13,797 nucleotides of DNA from contig JABSSV010000016.1 in the NCBI GenBank assembly GCA_013213875.1, positions 1 to 13,797 of the forward strand, in the 5' to 3' direction. This DNA is from Lysobacterales bacterium. GTDB lineage: Bacteria; Pseudomonadota; Gammaproteobacteria; Xanthomonadales; SZUA-36. This document shows, piece by piece, positions 1 to 5,423 of this stretch. The notes under the pieces are model-generated. The model did not search any database. It saw only the letters and a program-made list of their open reading frames with translations, and was not told where the DNA came from. How positions within the stretch are numbered: position 1 is the first letter of the stretch; each line of letters starts with the position of its first letter. A program made the translations under genes and the position numbers.

Positions 1-39
1 GTTGGCCGGTTGGTTAAGCAGGGCAAGATGGGAAATCAT
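1..39 (-). CDS. Start of an unidentified gene downstream of folX (partial)
   Basis: An ATG (complement of 37-39) overlaps the TGA of folX as ATGA. A GGAG ribosome-binding site (complement of 48-51) lies 8 nt upstream, inside the end of folX. The visible peptide is MISHLALLNQPAN, after which the window ends. The ATGA overlap plus a well-placed Shine-Dalgarno argues for a real, translationally coupled gene. In pseudomonads folX is followed by folE and folM of the tetrahydromonapterin pathway, so a pterin gene is a reasonable guess. Thirteen residues are too few to identify the product. Confidence 0.5.
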   Translation of the reverse strand, partial: MISHLALLNQPAN

Positions 40-437
40 GAGGCTATCTCCAGTACGCGCAGACGCGCCGCCGCGTCCGCGTGGTATTCCAGGGCGAGCG
101 AGACCGAATCGGCAAAGCGCAGCGCGTGCGGTTTGTCGATGGTGACTCGGGCATAGGTGACGTCCGCATGTTCGCTGCACACGGCAAGTACGTCTGCAAC
201 CAGGCGCTCCAGCAGAAGGAATTGACCCTCCTCAACCAGCTTGATCACTTTTTTCGTGATGGTTTTGTAATTCAGGGCCTCGCTGACTTCATCCTGCAAG
301 GCGGCTTCATTAACGAGATATCGAATCTCTAGGTTGATCACCACGTCCTGCTTTTTCTCGCGCTCCTCGGGATTGAAGCCGATGTAGGTGCGAAGCCGCA
401 GATTGGTGACGTTGATGATGGCATTTGACGGGGTCAT
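36..437 (-). CDS. folX: Dihydroneopterin triphosphate 2'-epimerase (FolX)
   Basis: This is a FolB/FolX-family tunnelling-fold enzyme of 133 aa (E. coli FolX is about 120). FolX epimerises dihydroneopterin triphosphate to dihydromonapterin triphosphate in the cytoplasm, the route to tetrahydromonapterin. Visible family features are LRLRTYIGFNPEEREKKQD (residues 13-31), LNYKTITK (55-62), FLLLERLVADVL (73-84) and DKPHALRF (101-108), whose Lys corresponds to the catalytic lysine of the family. FolX is preferred over FolB because of the LRLRTYIG and DKPHALRFADSVS patterns; FolB remains the alternative. The start at 437 has GGAGGT (complement of 445-450) 7 nt upstream. An in-frame ATG at 560 would add 41 residues unlike the family. 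The gene sits 156 bp downstream of the aldehyde dehydrogenase gene, with a hairpin between them, and is coupled by ATGA to the next gene. Confidence 0.9.
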   Translation of the reverse strand: MTPSNAIINVTNLRLRTYIGFNPEEREKKQDVVINLEIRYLVNEAALQDEVSEALNYKTITKKVIKLVEEGQFLLLERLVADVLAVCSEHADVTYARVTIDKPHALRFADSVSLALEYHADAAARLRVLEIAS

Positions 438-457
438 GTTAAGTACCTCCGGGTGCC

Positions 458-475
458 GGCCGGAATGGCCGGAAT
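458..475. repeat. Tandem 9-bp duplication in the folX leader
   Basis: GGCCGGAAT occurs twice in direct tandem (458-466 and 467-475), about 20 bp upstream of the folX start. The left part also forms the palindrome CCGGCCGG (456-463). It may be a simple slippage duplication or part of the folX 5' untranslated region. No function is assigned. Confidence 0.6.
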
Positions 476-481
476 GAAGCC

Positions 482-510
482 AAATTAGGGCGCCATGGGT
501 TAACGCGCAA
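482..510 (-). promoter_or_regulatory. Weak candidate sigma70 promoter for folX
   Basis: On the minus strand TTGCGC (complement of 505-510) is followed after exactly 17 nt by TAATTT (complement of 482-487). Each hexamer matches the consensus at only 3 of 6 positions. The position is right: between the upstream hairpin and folX, about 45 nt before the start codon. This is a suggestion only. Confidence 0.2.
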
Positions 511-537
511 TCAAGTGCTTGTGATGGGTCTGTGAAA

Positions 538-558
538 GGCACCCTCGCCCCGGGTGCC
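538..558 (-). terminator. Terminator-like hairpin after the aldehyde dehydrogenase gene
   Basis: GGCACCC (538-544) and GGGTGCC (552-558) form a perfect 7-bp GC-rich stem around a 7-nt loop. Read on the minus strand the stem is followed by TTTCAC, so the U-tract is short. It lies 35 bp past the aldehyde dehydrogenase stop codon and about 100 bp before folX. This would separate the two genes transcriptionally, though the weak U-run suggests partial termination. Confidence 0.5.
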
Positions 559-593
559 ATGCCGGCGCACGGCCCGTAGCGGTGCCAGTGCCG

Positions 594-2009
594 CTAACCT
601 CGAAGTTTCCGAAGTAAAGCGAATTTCGTGGCTGCGTAGGGTGCAAAGCGCAAGGCTGGATCTTTCAACTGCGTGCGCGCCATTACCGCCTTGCGATGGC
701 TGAAATTAAGAAATCCGTCCTCGCCCTTGTAGGAGCCCATGCCGCTCTCACCCACGCCGCCAAAGGGTAGATCGGCTACCGCGGAAAACATCATGACGTC
801 GTTCAGGCACATGCTGCCTGCACTGACCAGTTCCTCGAAGCGCTTGAGCTGCTCCGAGTCCCCGGAAAACAGATAGGCCGCCAGGGGCTTGTCGCCGCTG
901 CGAATGTGATCAATGGCCTCCGTGAGGCCGTTCACCCGCAAGATCGGCAGCAGGGGACCGAAAATCTCTTCCTGCATGACGGGGCTGTCGGCCGCGACGC
1001 CGGACAGCACCGTGGGTTCCAGATAGCGATCCGATGCATCGCTGGCACCGCCCATGGCGATGTTTTCGCCCCGCATGAGAGCTTGTAAGCGCTCGAAGTG
1101 ACGCTGGTTGACAATGCGGCCATAGGAGTCACTTTGCTGCGCATCGCGGCCAAACATGCCCTCCAGTTCCTGTTTCAGAAGCGGCAGAAAGCGCGCTTCG
1201 GTTTCTGCATCCATGAGCAGGTAGTCCGGCGCGATACAGGTCTGACCCGCATTCATGAAGCGTCCCCAGGCAACGCGGCGGGCCACCACTTCCAGCTTCG
1301 CATCGGGCAGAATCACACAGGGGCTTTTGCCGCCCAGTTCCAGCGTTACCGGAGTCAGATGCTGTGCCGCTGCGCGCATGACGATTCGTCCCACGGCCGC
1401 GCCGCCGGTGTAAATAATGTGATCAAAGCGCTCGCGCAGCAGGGCGGTGGTTTCCTCCACCGCGCCTTCCACCACGCTGAAGCAGTCCGGATCCAGATAG
1501 TCCGGGATGAATCGTGCCAGCAGGGCCGAGGTGGCCGGTGCCAGTTCCGAGGGCTTGATCAGCGCGCAGTTGCCGGCCGCAATGACTGCCACCAGTGGGC
1601 CCAGCGCGATTTGCAGCGGGTAATTCCAGGCGCTCATGACCAGCACCACGCCCAGCGGTTCCGCGCGGGTCCAGCTGCGGCCCGGTTGCCCGAAGATCGG
1701 TGTTTTGACCCGCCGTGCCTTCATCCAGCCGCGTAGATGCTTGCGGGCGTGCGTGATGTCGCCGCCCACGTTGGACAGCTCTGTTACCCAGGCTTCCATG
1801 GCCGGTTTGCCCAGATCCTCGTGCAGGGCATCAAGGAAATGTTGTTCCTGCTCTTTCAGCATGCGCTGTAGCGCGTCGAGTTGCTCCAGCCGCCATGCCA
1901 GCGTTCGTGTGCGGTCGCTGGCAAAACCGGCGCGCAAGCGTTGCACTTCCGGCCCGTAATTGAGGCGAGGGGTCGGAGCTTCCTGTTCACGGACTGGGGA
2001 CTGGGTCAT
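594..2009 (-). CDS. NAD(P)-dependent aldehyde dehydrogenase, coniferyl-aldehyde/ALDH3-like
   Basis: This 471-aa cytoplasmic enzyme of the aldehyde dehydrogenase superfamily oxidises an aldehyde to the acid with NAD(P)+. Visible motifs are SAWNYP (residues 126-131, with the oxyanion-hole Asn129), KPSE (152-155), YTGG (200-203), ELGGKSP (224-230, general base Glu224) and NAGQTCIAPDY (253-263, nucleophile Cys258). EEIFGPLLP (347-355) and the C-terminal PFGGVGESGMGSYKG (415-429) also fit. The short N-terminus, CIAPDY and the ESGMGSYKG...F.HRK ending are typical of ALDH3 enzymes, which are often annotated as coniferyl aldehyde or fatty aldehyde dehydrogenase. The true substrate is not visible. The start at 2009 has a GAGGA-type ribosome-binding site 8-9 nt upstream. 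It is divergent from ybiI, with a 179-bp shared upstream region holding an inverted repeat. Confidence 0.92.
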   Translation of the reverse strand: MTQSPVREQEAPTPRLNYGPEVQRLRAGFASDRTRTLAWRLEQLDALQRMLKEQEQHFLDALHEDLGKPAMEAWVTELSNVGGDITHARKHLRGWMKARRVKTPIFGQPGRSWTRAEPLGVVLVMSAWNYPLQIALGPLVAVIAAGNCALIKPSELAPATSALLARFIPDYLDPDCFSVVEGAVEETTALLRERFDHIIYTGGAAVGRIVMRAAAQHLTPVTLELGGKSPCVILPDAKLEVVARRVAWGRFMNAGQTCIAPDYLLMDAETEARFLPLLKQELEGMFGRDAQQSDSYGRIVNQRHFERLQALMRGENIAMGGASDASDRYLEPTVLSGVAADSPVMQEEIFGPLLPILRVNGLTEAIDHIRSGDKPLAAYLFSGDSEQLKRFEELVSAGSMCLNDVMMFSAVADLPFGGVGESGMGSYKGEDGFLNFSHRKAVMARTQLKDPALRFAPYAATKFALLRKLRG

Positions 2010-2064
2010 GGGGGCTTTCCTCTAGCGCCTGTTTGGAGCCACGGTGCTCGTGCGCCGCTGCGTG

Positions 2065-2084
2065 TCTGTTCAGACCCTAACAGA
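2065..2084. promoter_or_regulatory. Inverted repeat, possible operator, between aldehyde dehydrogenase and ybiI
   Basis: TCTGTT (2065-2070) and AACAGA (2079-2084) are perfect 6-bp inverted arms separated by 8 bp. The centre is about 65 bp upstream of the aldehyde dehydrogenase start and 115 bp upstream of the ybiI start. That is a plausible operator position for a dimeric repressor acting on the dehydrogenase gene. The rest of 2010-2188 holds no recognisable gene and no convincing -35/-10 pair. Confidence 0.35.
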
Positions 2085-2188
2085 TATGGGCGTTGCGCTA
2101 CCGCTGCAAGCGTCCGGGCTGGTGTAAATGCTTGTCGTGGCGCATGATAGCGGTCCGAATTGCGGCGCACAGCAGGAGCGAAAACCCT

Positions 2189-2455
2189 ATGGCCGGCGGT
2201 TTTGCCAAAGACGGAGCGGTACAGGACCAGATTGATGCCACCGTGGAAGATGCGGTGAACCGCGTACGCAGCGATCTGCCCCGGGGTGCCAGCCTGCAAC
2301 ACTGCGAGGTCTGCGACCGCGCCATTCCCGAGGCACGCCAAAAGGCGGTGCCGGGGGTGCGTCTGTGCATTGCCTGTCAGGAAGACGCAGATCAGGAAAA
2401 AGCGGCGTTTAGCGGCTATAACCGCCGTGGCAGCAAGGACAGTCAGCTACGCTGA
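2189..2455 (+). CDS. ybiI: DksA/TraR-family C4 zinc-finger protein (YbiI-like)
   Basis: This small cytoplasmic protein of 88 aa closely resembles E. coli YbiI from end to end. The zinc finger is C39-x2-C42-x17-C60-x2-C63, and the C-terminus YNRRGSKDSQLR is the YbiI signature. The acidic helical N-terminus (residues 8-30) is far shorter than the coiled coil of DksA. An action in the RNA polymerase secondary channel is therefore a family analogy, and the role is not established. The start at 2189 is chosen because AGGAG (2174-2178) lies 10 nt upstream and the protein then begins MAGGFAKDGAV, matching YbiI length. An upstream in-frame ATG at 2093 would add an unrelated basic, Cys-rich stretch. 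The stop is convergent with rdgC and the two genes overlap by 9 bp. Confidence 0.9.
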   Translation: MAGGFAKDGAVQDQIDATVEDAVNRVRSDLPRGASLQHCEVCDRAIPEARQKAVPGVRLCIACQEDADQEKAAFSGYNRRGSKDSQLR

Positions 2456-3382
2456 GGCACCTGGAGGCGCTCCCGCGGGCTTGCCGGGGGCCGTATCATA
2501 GCCGCCCAGCAGCTCTGCCAGGCGCGCCAGCAAACGGCGGGCCAAACCGCTGAGAAGAACAAAATCCGAATCCTGACGCGCCAGGGCTTCTTCTTCATCG
2601 TGCTGATCCACCGCATCACCCTCCACCAGGCGCAGCTTGCTGATCACCCCGTCCTCACCCAGCACACCGCCCAGGGTGCTGTCGAAGTGGAAGGCCAGCT
2701 GCGTAAGGCGCATGCCTTCCCGCACGTGCCGGCGGATGGTTTCGTCGTCCAGATCCACATTGCGCCAGGTGCCGGTGGACTTGTTATCGGTGGGATCTTC
2801 CATGCGGCATTCTCGTCCCAGACTGAAATCCGGGGGCAGTTGCCCCAGAAACATGGATTGAATCAGCGCGGCCGGCGGCTCCTTGAAGGTCAGAGGCTCG
2901 CAGCGCAAGCCCGGCAGGCAGGGCCGCAGGTGCTCCACAAACCACTCGGCGCGCGCAACGGTACCCGCATCAACGATCAGCAGGGACTCGGAGTGGATAA
3001 AGCAGCCACGCAGCCTGTCCGACTTCACCAGCGCCTTGGGCAACAGTTCATCGCGAGTCTCTTCTTTCAGGCGCCGCAGTTCCCGCCGTGGCGGCTCTTG
3101 CCCCATGCGTTCGCGATACTCGTTAACGCGATCTTCCAGCGCCTCTGCTATGGCGGCGGCCGGCAGCACGCGGCTTTGCGTCCGCAGTTCCAGCAGGTCT
3201 GCGCCGGCGAGGCGCCGCGCCAGCGTGACGCCTTCACTCTGTCCGGGTGCTTCCCAGCCGGCACTTTTCTCGCTAAAGCCGTTGCAGGGACGAAAGGCGC
3301 GTTCCTCTAGTGCCTTGCATAAGGCTTCCTCCGTGTCTGGCCAGGGCGTGGTGACGAGATAGCAGCGAAGGTTTCGAAACAT
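2447..3382 (-). CDS. rdgC: Recombination-associated protein RdgC
   Basis: This 311-aa protein matches the RdgC family (E. coli 303 aa). RdgC is a nucleoid-associated protein that forms a ring-shaped dimer on DNA and restrains RecA-mediated recombination. Recognisable blocks are the N-terminal FRNLRCYLV (residues 2-10), AFRPC (29-33), GW..P (42-46) and LLPKAL (113-118) before a basic stretch. SLLIVDAGT (133-141) and the C-terminal DSDFVLLSGLARRLLARLAE (271-290) followed by LLGG also fit. A 17-residue Pro/Ala/Gly tail follows the last conserved block. The start at 3382 is set by the conserved N-terminus; no Shine-Dalgarno is visible before it. The gene is divergent from the photolyase-like gene. 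Its last 9 bp overlap the end of ybiI on the other strand, so neither gene can have a terminator before the other's coding region. Confidence 0.93.
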   Translation of the reverse strand: MFRNLRCYLVTTPWPDTEEALCKALEERAFRPCNGFSEKSAGWEAPGQSEGVTLARRLAGADLLELRTQSRVLPAAAIAEALEDRVNEYRERMGQEPPRRELRRLKEETRDELLPKALVKSDRLRGCFIHSESLLIVDAGTVARAEWFVEHLRPCLPGLRCEPLTFKEPPAALIQSMFLGQLPPDFSLGRECRMEDPTDNKSTGTWRNVDLDDETIRRHVREGMRLTQLAFHFDSTLGGVLGEDGVISKLRLVEGDAVDQHDEEEALARQDSDFVLLSGLARRLLARLAELLGGYDTAPGKPAGAPPGASA

Positions 3383-3411
3383 GATGATGCGCCAGTGACA
3401 AGGGAGGCGCG

Positions 3412-3417
3412 ATTCTA
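3412..3417 (-). promoter_or_regulatory. Candidate -10 element for rdgC in the rdgC/photolyase divergent region
   Basis: On the minus strand TAGAAT (5 of 6 matches to TATAAT) lies 29 nt upstream of the rdgC start codon. No good -35 hexamer is seen 16-18 nt further upstream, so the call is weak. The divergent region 3383-3519 shows nothing else recognisable apart from a possible alternative start for the photolyase-like gene at 3448. Confidence 0.25.
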
Positions 3418-3519
3418 GCGGTTCAGATGCGCTGCGCCTAGTCGCTCATGCCGCGCCGGCCCAAAGCGCCTGGCTGGCGGTTCACAGGTGTTTCATGGCT
3501 TGCGCACCATGCTCGACGT

Positions 3520-4755
3520 ATGACCCAACCAAGCACACCAGCGCGGCCTTCCGCCGCTCCCTGGCCGGCCACCCGCGAGGCCGGTTTTGAGCGCCTGAAT
3601 CGTTTCTTGCCTCGGGCCGGAACGCGCTACGCCCAATCTCGGAATTTCGATCGGGGAGCGGGTCGGCATGAGGCCGTTTCCTGTCTGTCCCCCTACCTTC
3701 GGCATGGATTGCTGGAAGAACCTGACGTGCTGTTGCCGGTCATTGCCCGGCATGGGCGCGAGGCTGCGGCAAAGTTCGTAGACGAGGTGTTCTGGCGGAC
3801 CTACTTCCGTGGCTGGATGGCCCACCATCCGGAGATTTGGCAGCGCTACGGAAGCAGCGTGCAGGAAGCCACAGACCAACGACGGGCGACGGCGCCCCTA
3901 GATCGTGCTTTGACGGCCGCAGAGCAGGGGCAGACCGGTATCCCGGCCTTCGATCACTGGGCGCAGGAACTGCTGGCAACAGGCTATCTACACAATCACG
4001 CCCGCATGTGGTTTGCCAGTATCTGGATTTTTACCCTGCGCCTGCCCTGGGTTCTGGGCGCTGACTGGTTTCTGCGCCAGCTTATGGATGGGGACCCCGC
4101 CTCCAACACGCTCGGCTGGCGTTGGGTGGCCGGCTTGCACACGCGTGGGAAAACCTATCTGGCCCGACGTGACAACATTCTGCGCTTCACCGATGGGCGG
4201 CTTGACCCCGGTCCGGATCTCGCCCGCGAGGCGCTGGCGCTGGAGGATGCTCCGGCCCAGCGCGAGACGCTGCAATTGCCGCCAGCGACATCAGCACCGC
4301 CACTTGCGGAGGCCTGGCTGGTGACTGACGAATTCTGCGGTTCGCTTCCAGACGCTGGCGATAGCTTGCGCTTGGGTCTGGCCTGCGATGAACAGTTGGC
4401 GGCGGCCCGCGGTGAACGGGCGGCCAGCTTCAGCGCCGCGGCCCTGGGGCAGGCTGTAAACCCGGGCGCCGATAGCAGCAACCGGGTTTTTGCAACGGTT
4501 GACGGTCTTCTCAGCAGCCCGCTTGCCGAGGGTTGGCAAGAACTTCATTGCTGGTCCGTGCCTTTCGGGCCCGTAGCGCAGCAGCTGGATCAACTCGAAG
4601 CGGCGCTCGCTGCCCGGGGGCGCCGTCTGGTGCGCTGGACCCGGGCCCATGACGCCCGCGCCTGGCCACATGCACGGCGCGGCTTTTTTGGTCTGAAAAA
4701 GCGTATACCCGCATTGCTGGATAGGCTGGAGCAAGAGGCGCCTGGCGGTGCTTGA
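3520..4755 (+). CDS. Photolyase/cryptochrome-family FAD-domain protein lacking the N-terminal antenna domain
   Basis: Residues 20-230 match the FAD-binding catalytic domain of DNA photolyases: SCLSPYLRHG (54-63), DEVFWR (88-93), TGYLHNHARM (154-163) and DGDPASNTLGWRW (190-202). By motif alignment with E. coli PhrB, Glu89 and Trp92 match the lesion-pocket residues E274 and W277. Asn159, Met163, Asp190 and Asn196 match N341, M345, D372 and N378. Trp200 and Trp177 match the electron-transfer residues W382 and W359. No Trp lies between residues 108 and 146, so W306 of the triad has no aligned equivalent. The usual N-terminal antenna domain is absent; a roughly 150-aa C-terminal region (262-411) looks alpha/beta (LHCWSVPFG, helix, RRLVRWTR). 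Light-driven DNA repair or a cryptochrome-like role is inferred. The start is uncertain: ATG at 3520 gives 411 aa, ATG at 3448 gives 435, and neither has a clear ribosome-binding site. The end overlaps the ABC ATPase gene by 8 bp. Confidence 0.85.
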   Translation: MTQPSTPARPSAAPWPATREAGFERLNRFLPRAGTRYAQSRNFDRGAGRHEAVSCLSPYLRHGLLEEPDVLLPVIARHGREAAAKFVDEVFWRTYFRGWMAHHPEIWQRYGSSVQEATDQRRATAPLDRALTAAEQGQTGIPAFDHWAQELLATGYLHNHARMWFASIWIFTLRLPWVLGADWFLRQLMDGDPASNTLGWRWVAGLHTRGKTYLARRDNILRFTDGRLDPGPDLAREALALEDAPAQRETLQLPPATSAPPLAEAWLVTDEFCGSLPDAGDSLRLGLACDEQLAAARGERAASFSAAALGQAVNPGADSSNRVFATVDGLLSSPLAEGWQELHCWSVPFGPVAQQLDQLEAALAARGRRLVRWTRAHDARAWPHARRGFFGLKKRIPALLDRLEQEAPGGA

Positions 4756-5419
4756 GTTACATGCGGTCAGTCGTTCTTATCATGATGGCGAGTCGGAATT
4801 GCGGGTGCTTGATCGGGTTAGCCTGCAGCTGGCTGCCGGCGAAAGCGTTGCCCTGTTAGGGCCGAGTGGCTGCGGTAAAAGCACGCTGCTGCTAATTGCT
4901 GCAGGACTGGAAACGCCCGAGCAGGGCACGGTGACCATCGACGGTCAGTCACTACAGGCGCTGGACGAGCCCAGTCTCGCCCGCCTGCGCCGGCGTGAGC
5001 TGGGCTTCGTGTTCCAGGACTTCAATCTCCTGCCCGGTCTTTCCGTGCGCGACAATCTGCTCTTTCAACGTCGCCTGAATGGTCAGCCGGAACAGGACCC
5101 GTGGCTGGATGAATTGGTCAGTGAACTGGAGCTGGAGGCGCTCCTGGGACGGTCCGTTGAGCTCCTGTCCGGCGGTCAACAGCAGCGCGTAGCCATCGCC
5201 CGGGCTTTGGCCCATCGGCCCCGGCTGGTATTCGCCGATGAACCGACCGGAAACCTGCATGACAGTCTGAGTCACCGGGTTATGCGGCTTCTGGTGCGCT
5301 GCGTGGAAGAGGCGTCCTCGGCGCTTTTGCTGGTGACCCACAGCGCGGCCATGGCGGCTTACACGCAGCGCCGTCTGCGCCTCGATGAGGGGCTGCTGCA
5401 GGCGCTGCCGGAGCGCTGA
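4748..5419 (+). CDS. ABC transporter ATP-binding protein (AttE/LolD/MacB-type)
   Basis: This 223-aa cytoplasmic ATPase carries the full motif set. It has Walker A GPSGCGKS (38-45), Q-loop Gln90 in FVFQDFNLLPGLSVRDNLLF, signature LSGGQQQ (140-146), Walker B LVFADEP (160-166) with Glu165, and H-loop His198. The FQ.FNLLP..SV.DN pattern and ADEPTGNL place it in the LolD/MacB/FtsE group, which pairs with FtsX-type permeases and works in mechanotransmission or lipoprotein/lipid extrusion rather than simple import. Translation starts at GTG (4748), with AAGAGG at 4733-4738 about 9 nt upstream. The start lies inside the end of the photolyase-like gene, which implies translational coupling. The next gene is the permease, 4 bp after the stop. 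Together with the permease and the AttH-like protein this fits the AttEFGH system, where it would be AttE. Confidence 0.93.
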   Translation: MLELHAVSRSYHDGESELRVLDRVSLQLAAGESVALLGPSGCGKSTLLLIAAGLETPEQGTVTIDGQSLQALDEPSLARLRRRELGFVFQDFNLLPGLSVRDNLLFQRRLNGQPEQDPWLDELVSELELEALLGRSVELLSGGQQQRVAIARALAHRPRLVFADEPTGNLHDSLSHRVMRLLVRCVEEASSALLLVTHSAAMAAYTQRRLRLDEGLLQALPER

Positions 5420-5423
5420 AATC

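Noticed and set aside
1098..1736. Long plus-strand open frame of 212 codons opposite the aldehyde dehydrogenase gene
   Set aside because: It lies wholly antisense to a gene with complete ALDH motifs, its peptide shows no family features, and it is an expected by-product of GC-rich codon use.
2066..2083. CTGT...ACAG near the aldehyde dehydrogenase gene as a LexA box
   Set aside because: Spacing is 10, not 8, and neither neighbour is a typical SOS gene; kept only as a generic inverted repeat.
3448..3519. N-terminal extension of the photolyase-like protein from the ATG at 3448
   Set aside because: The extra 24 residues show no family similarity and no Shine-Dalgarno; not excluded, but the start at 3520 is preferred.
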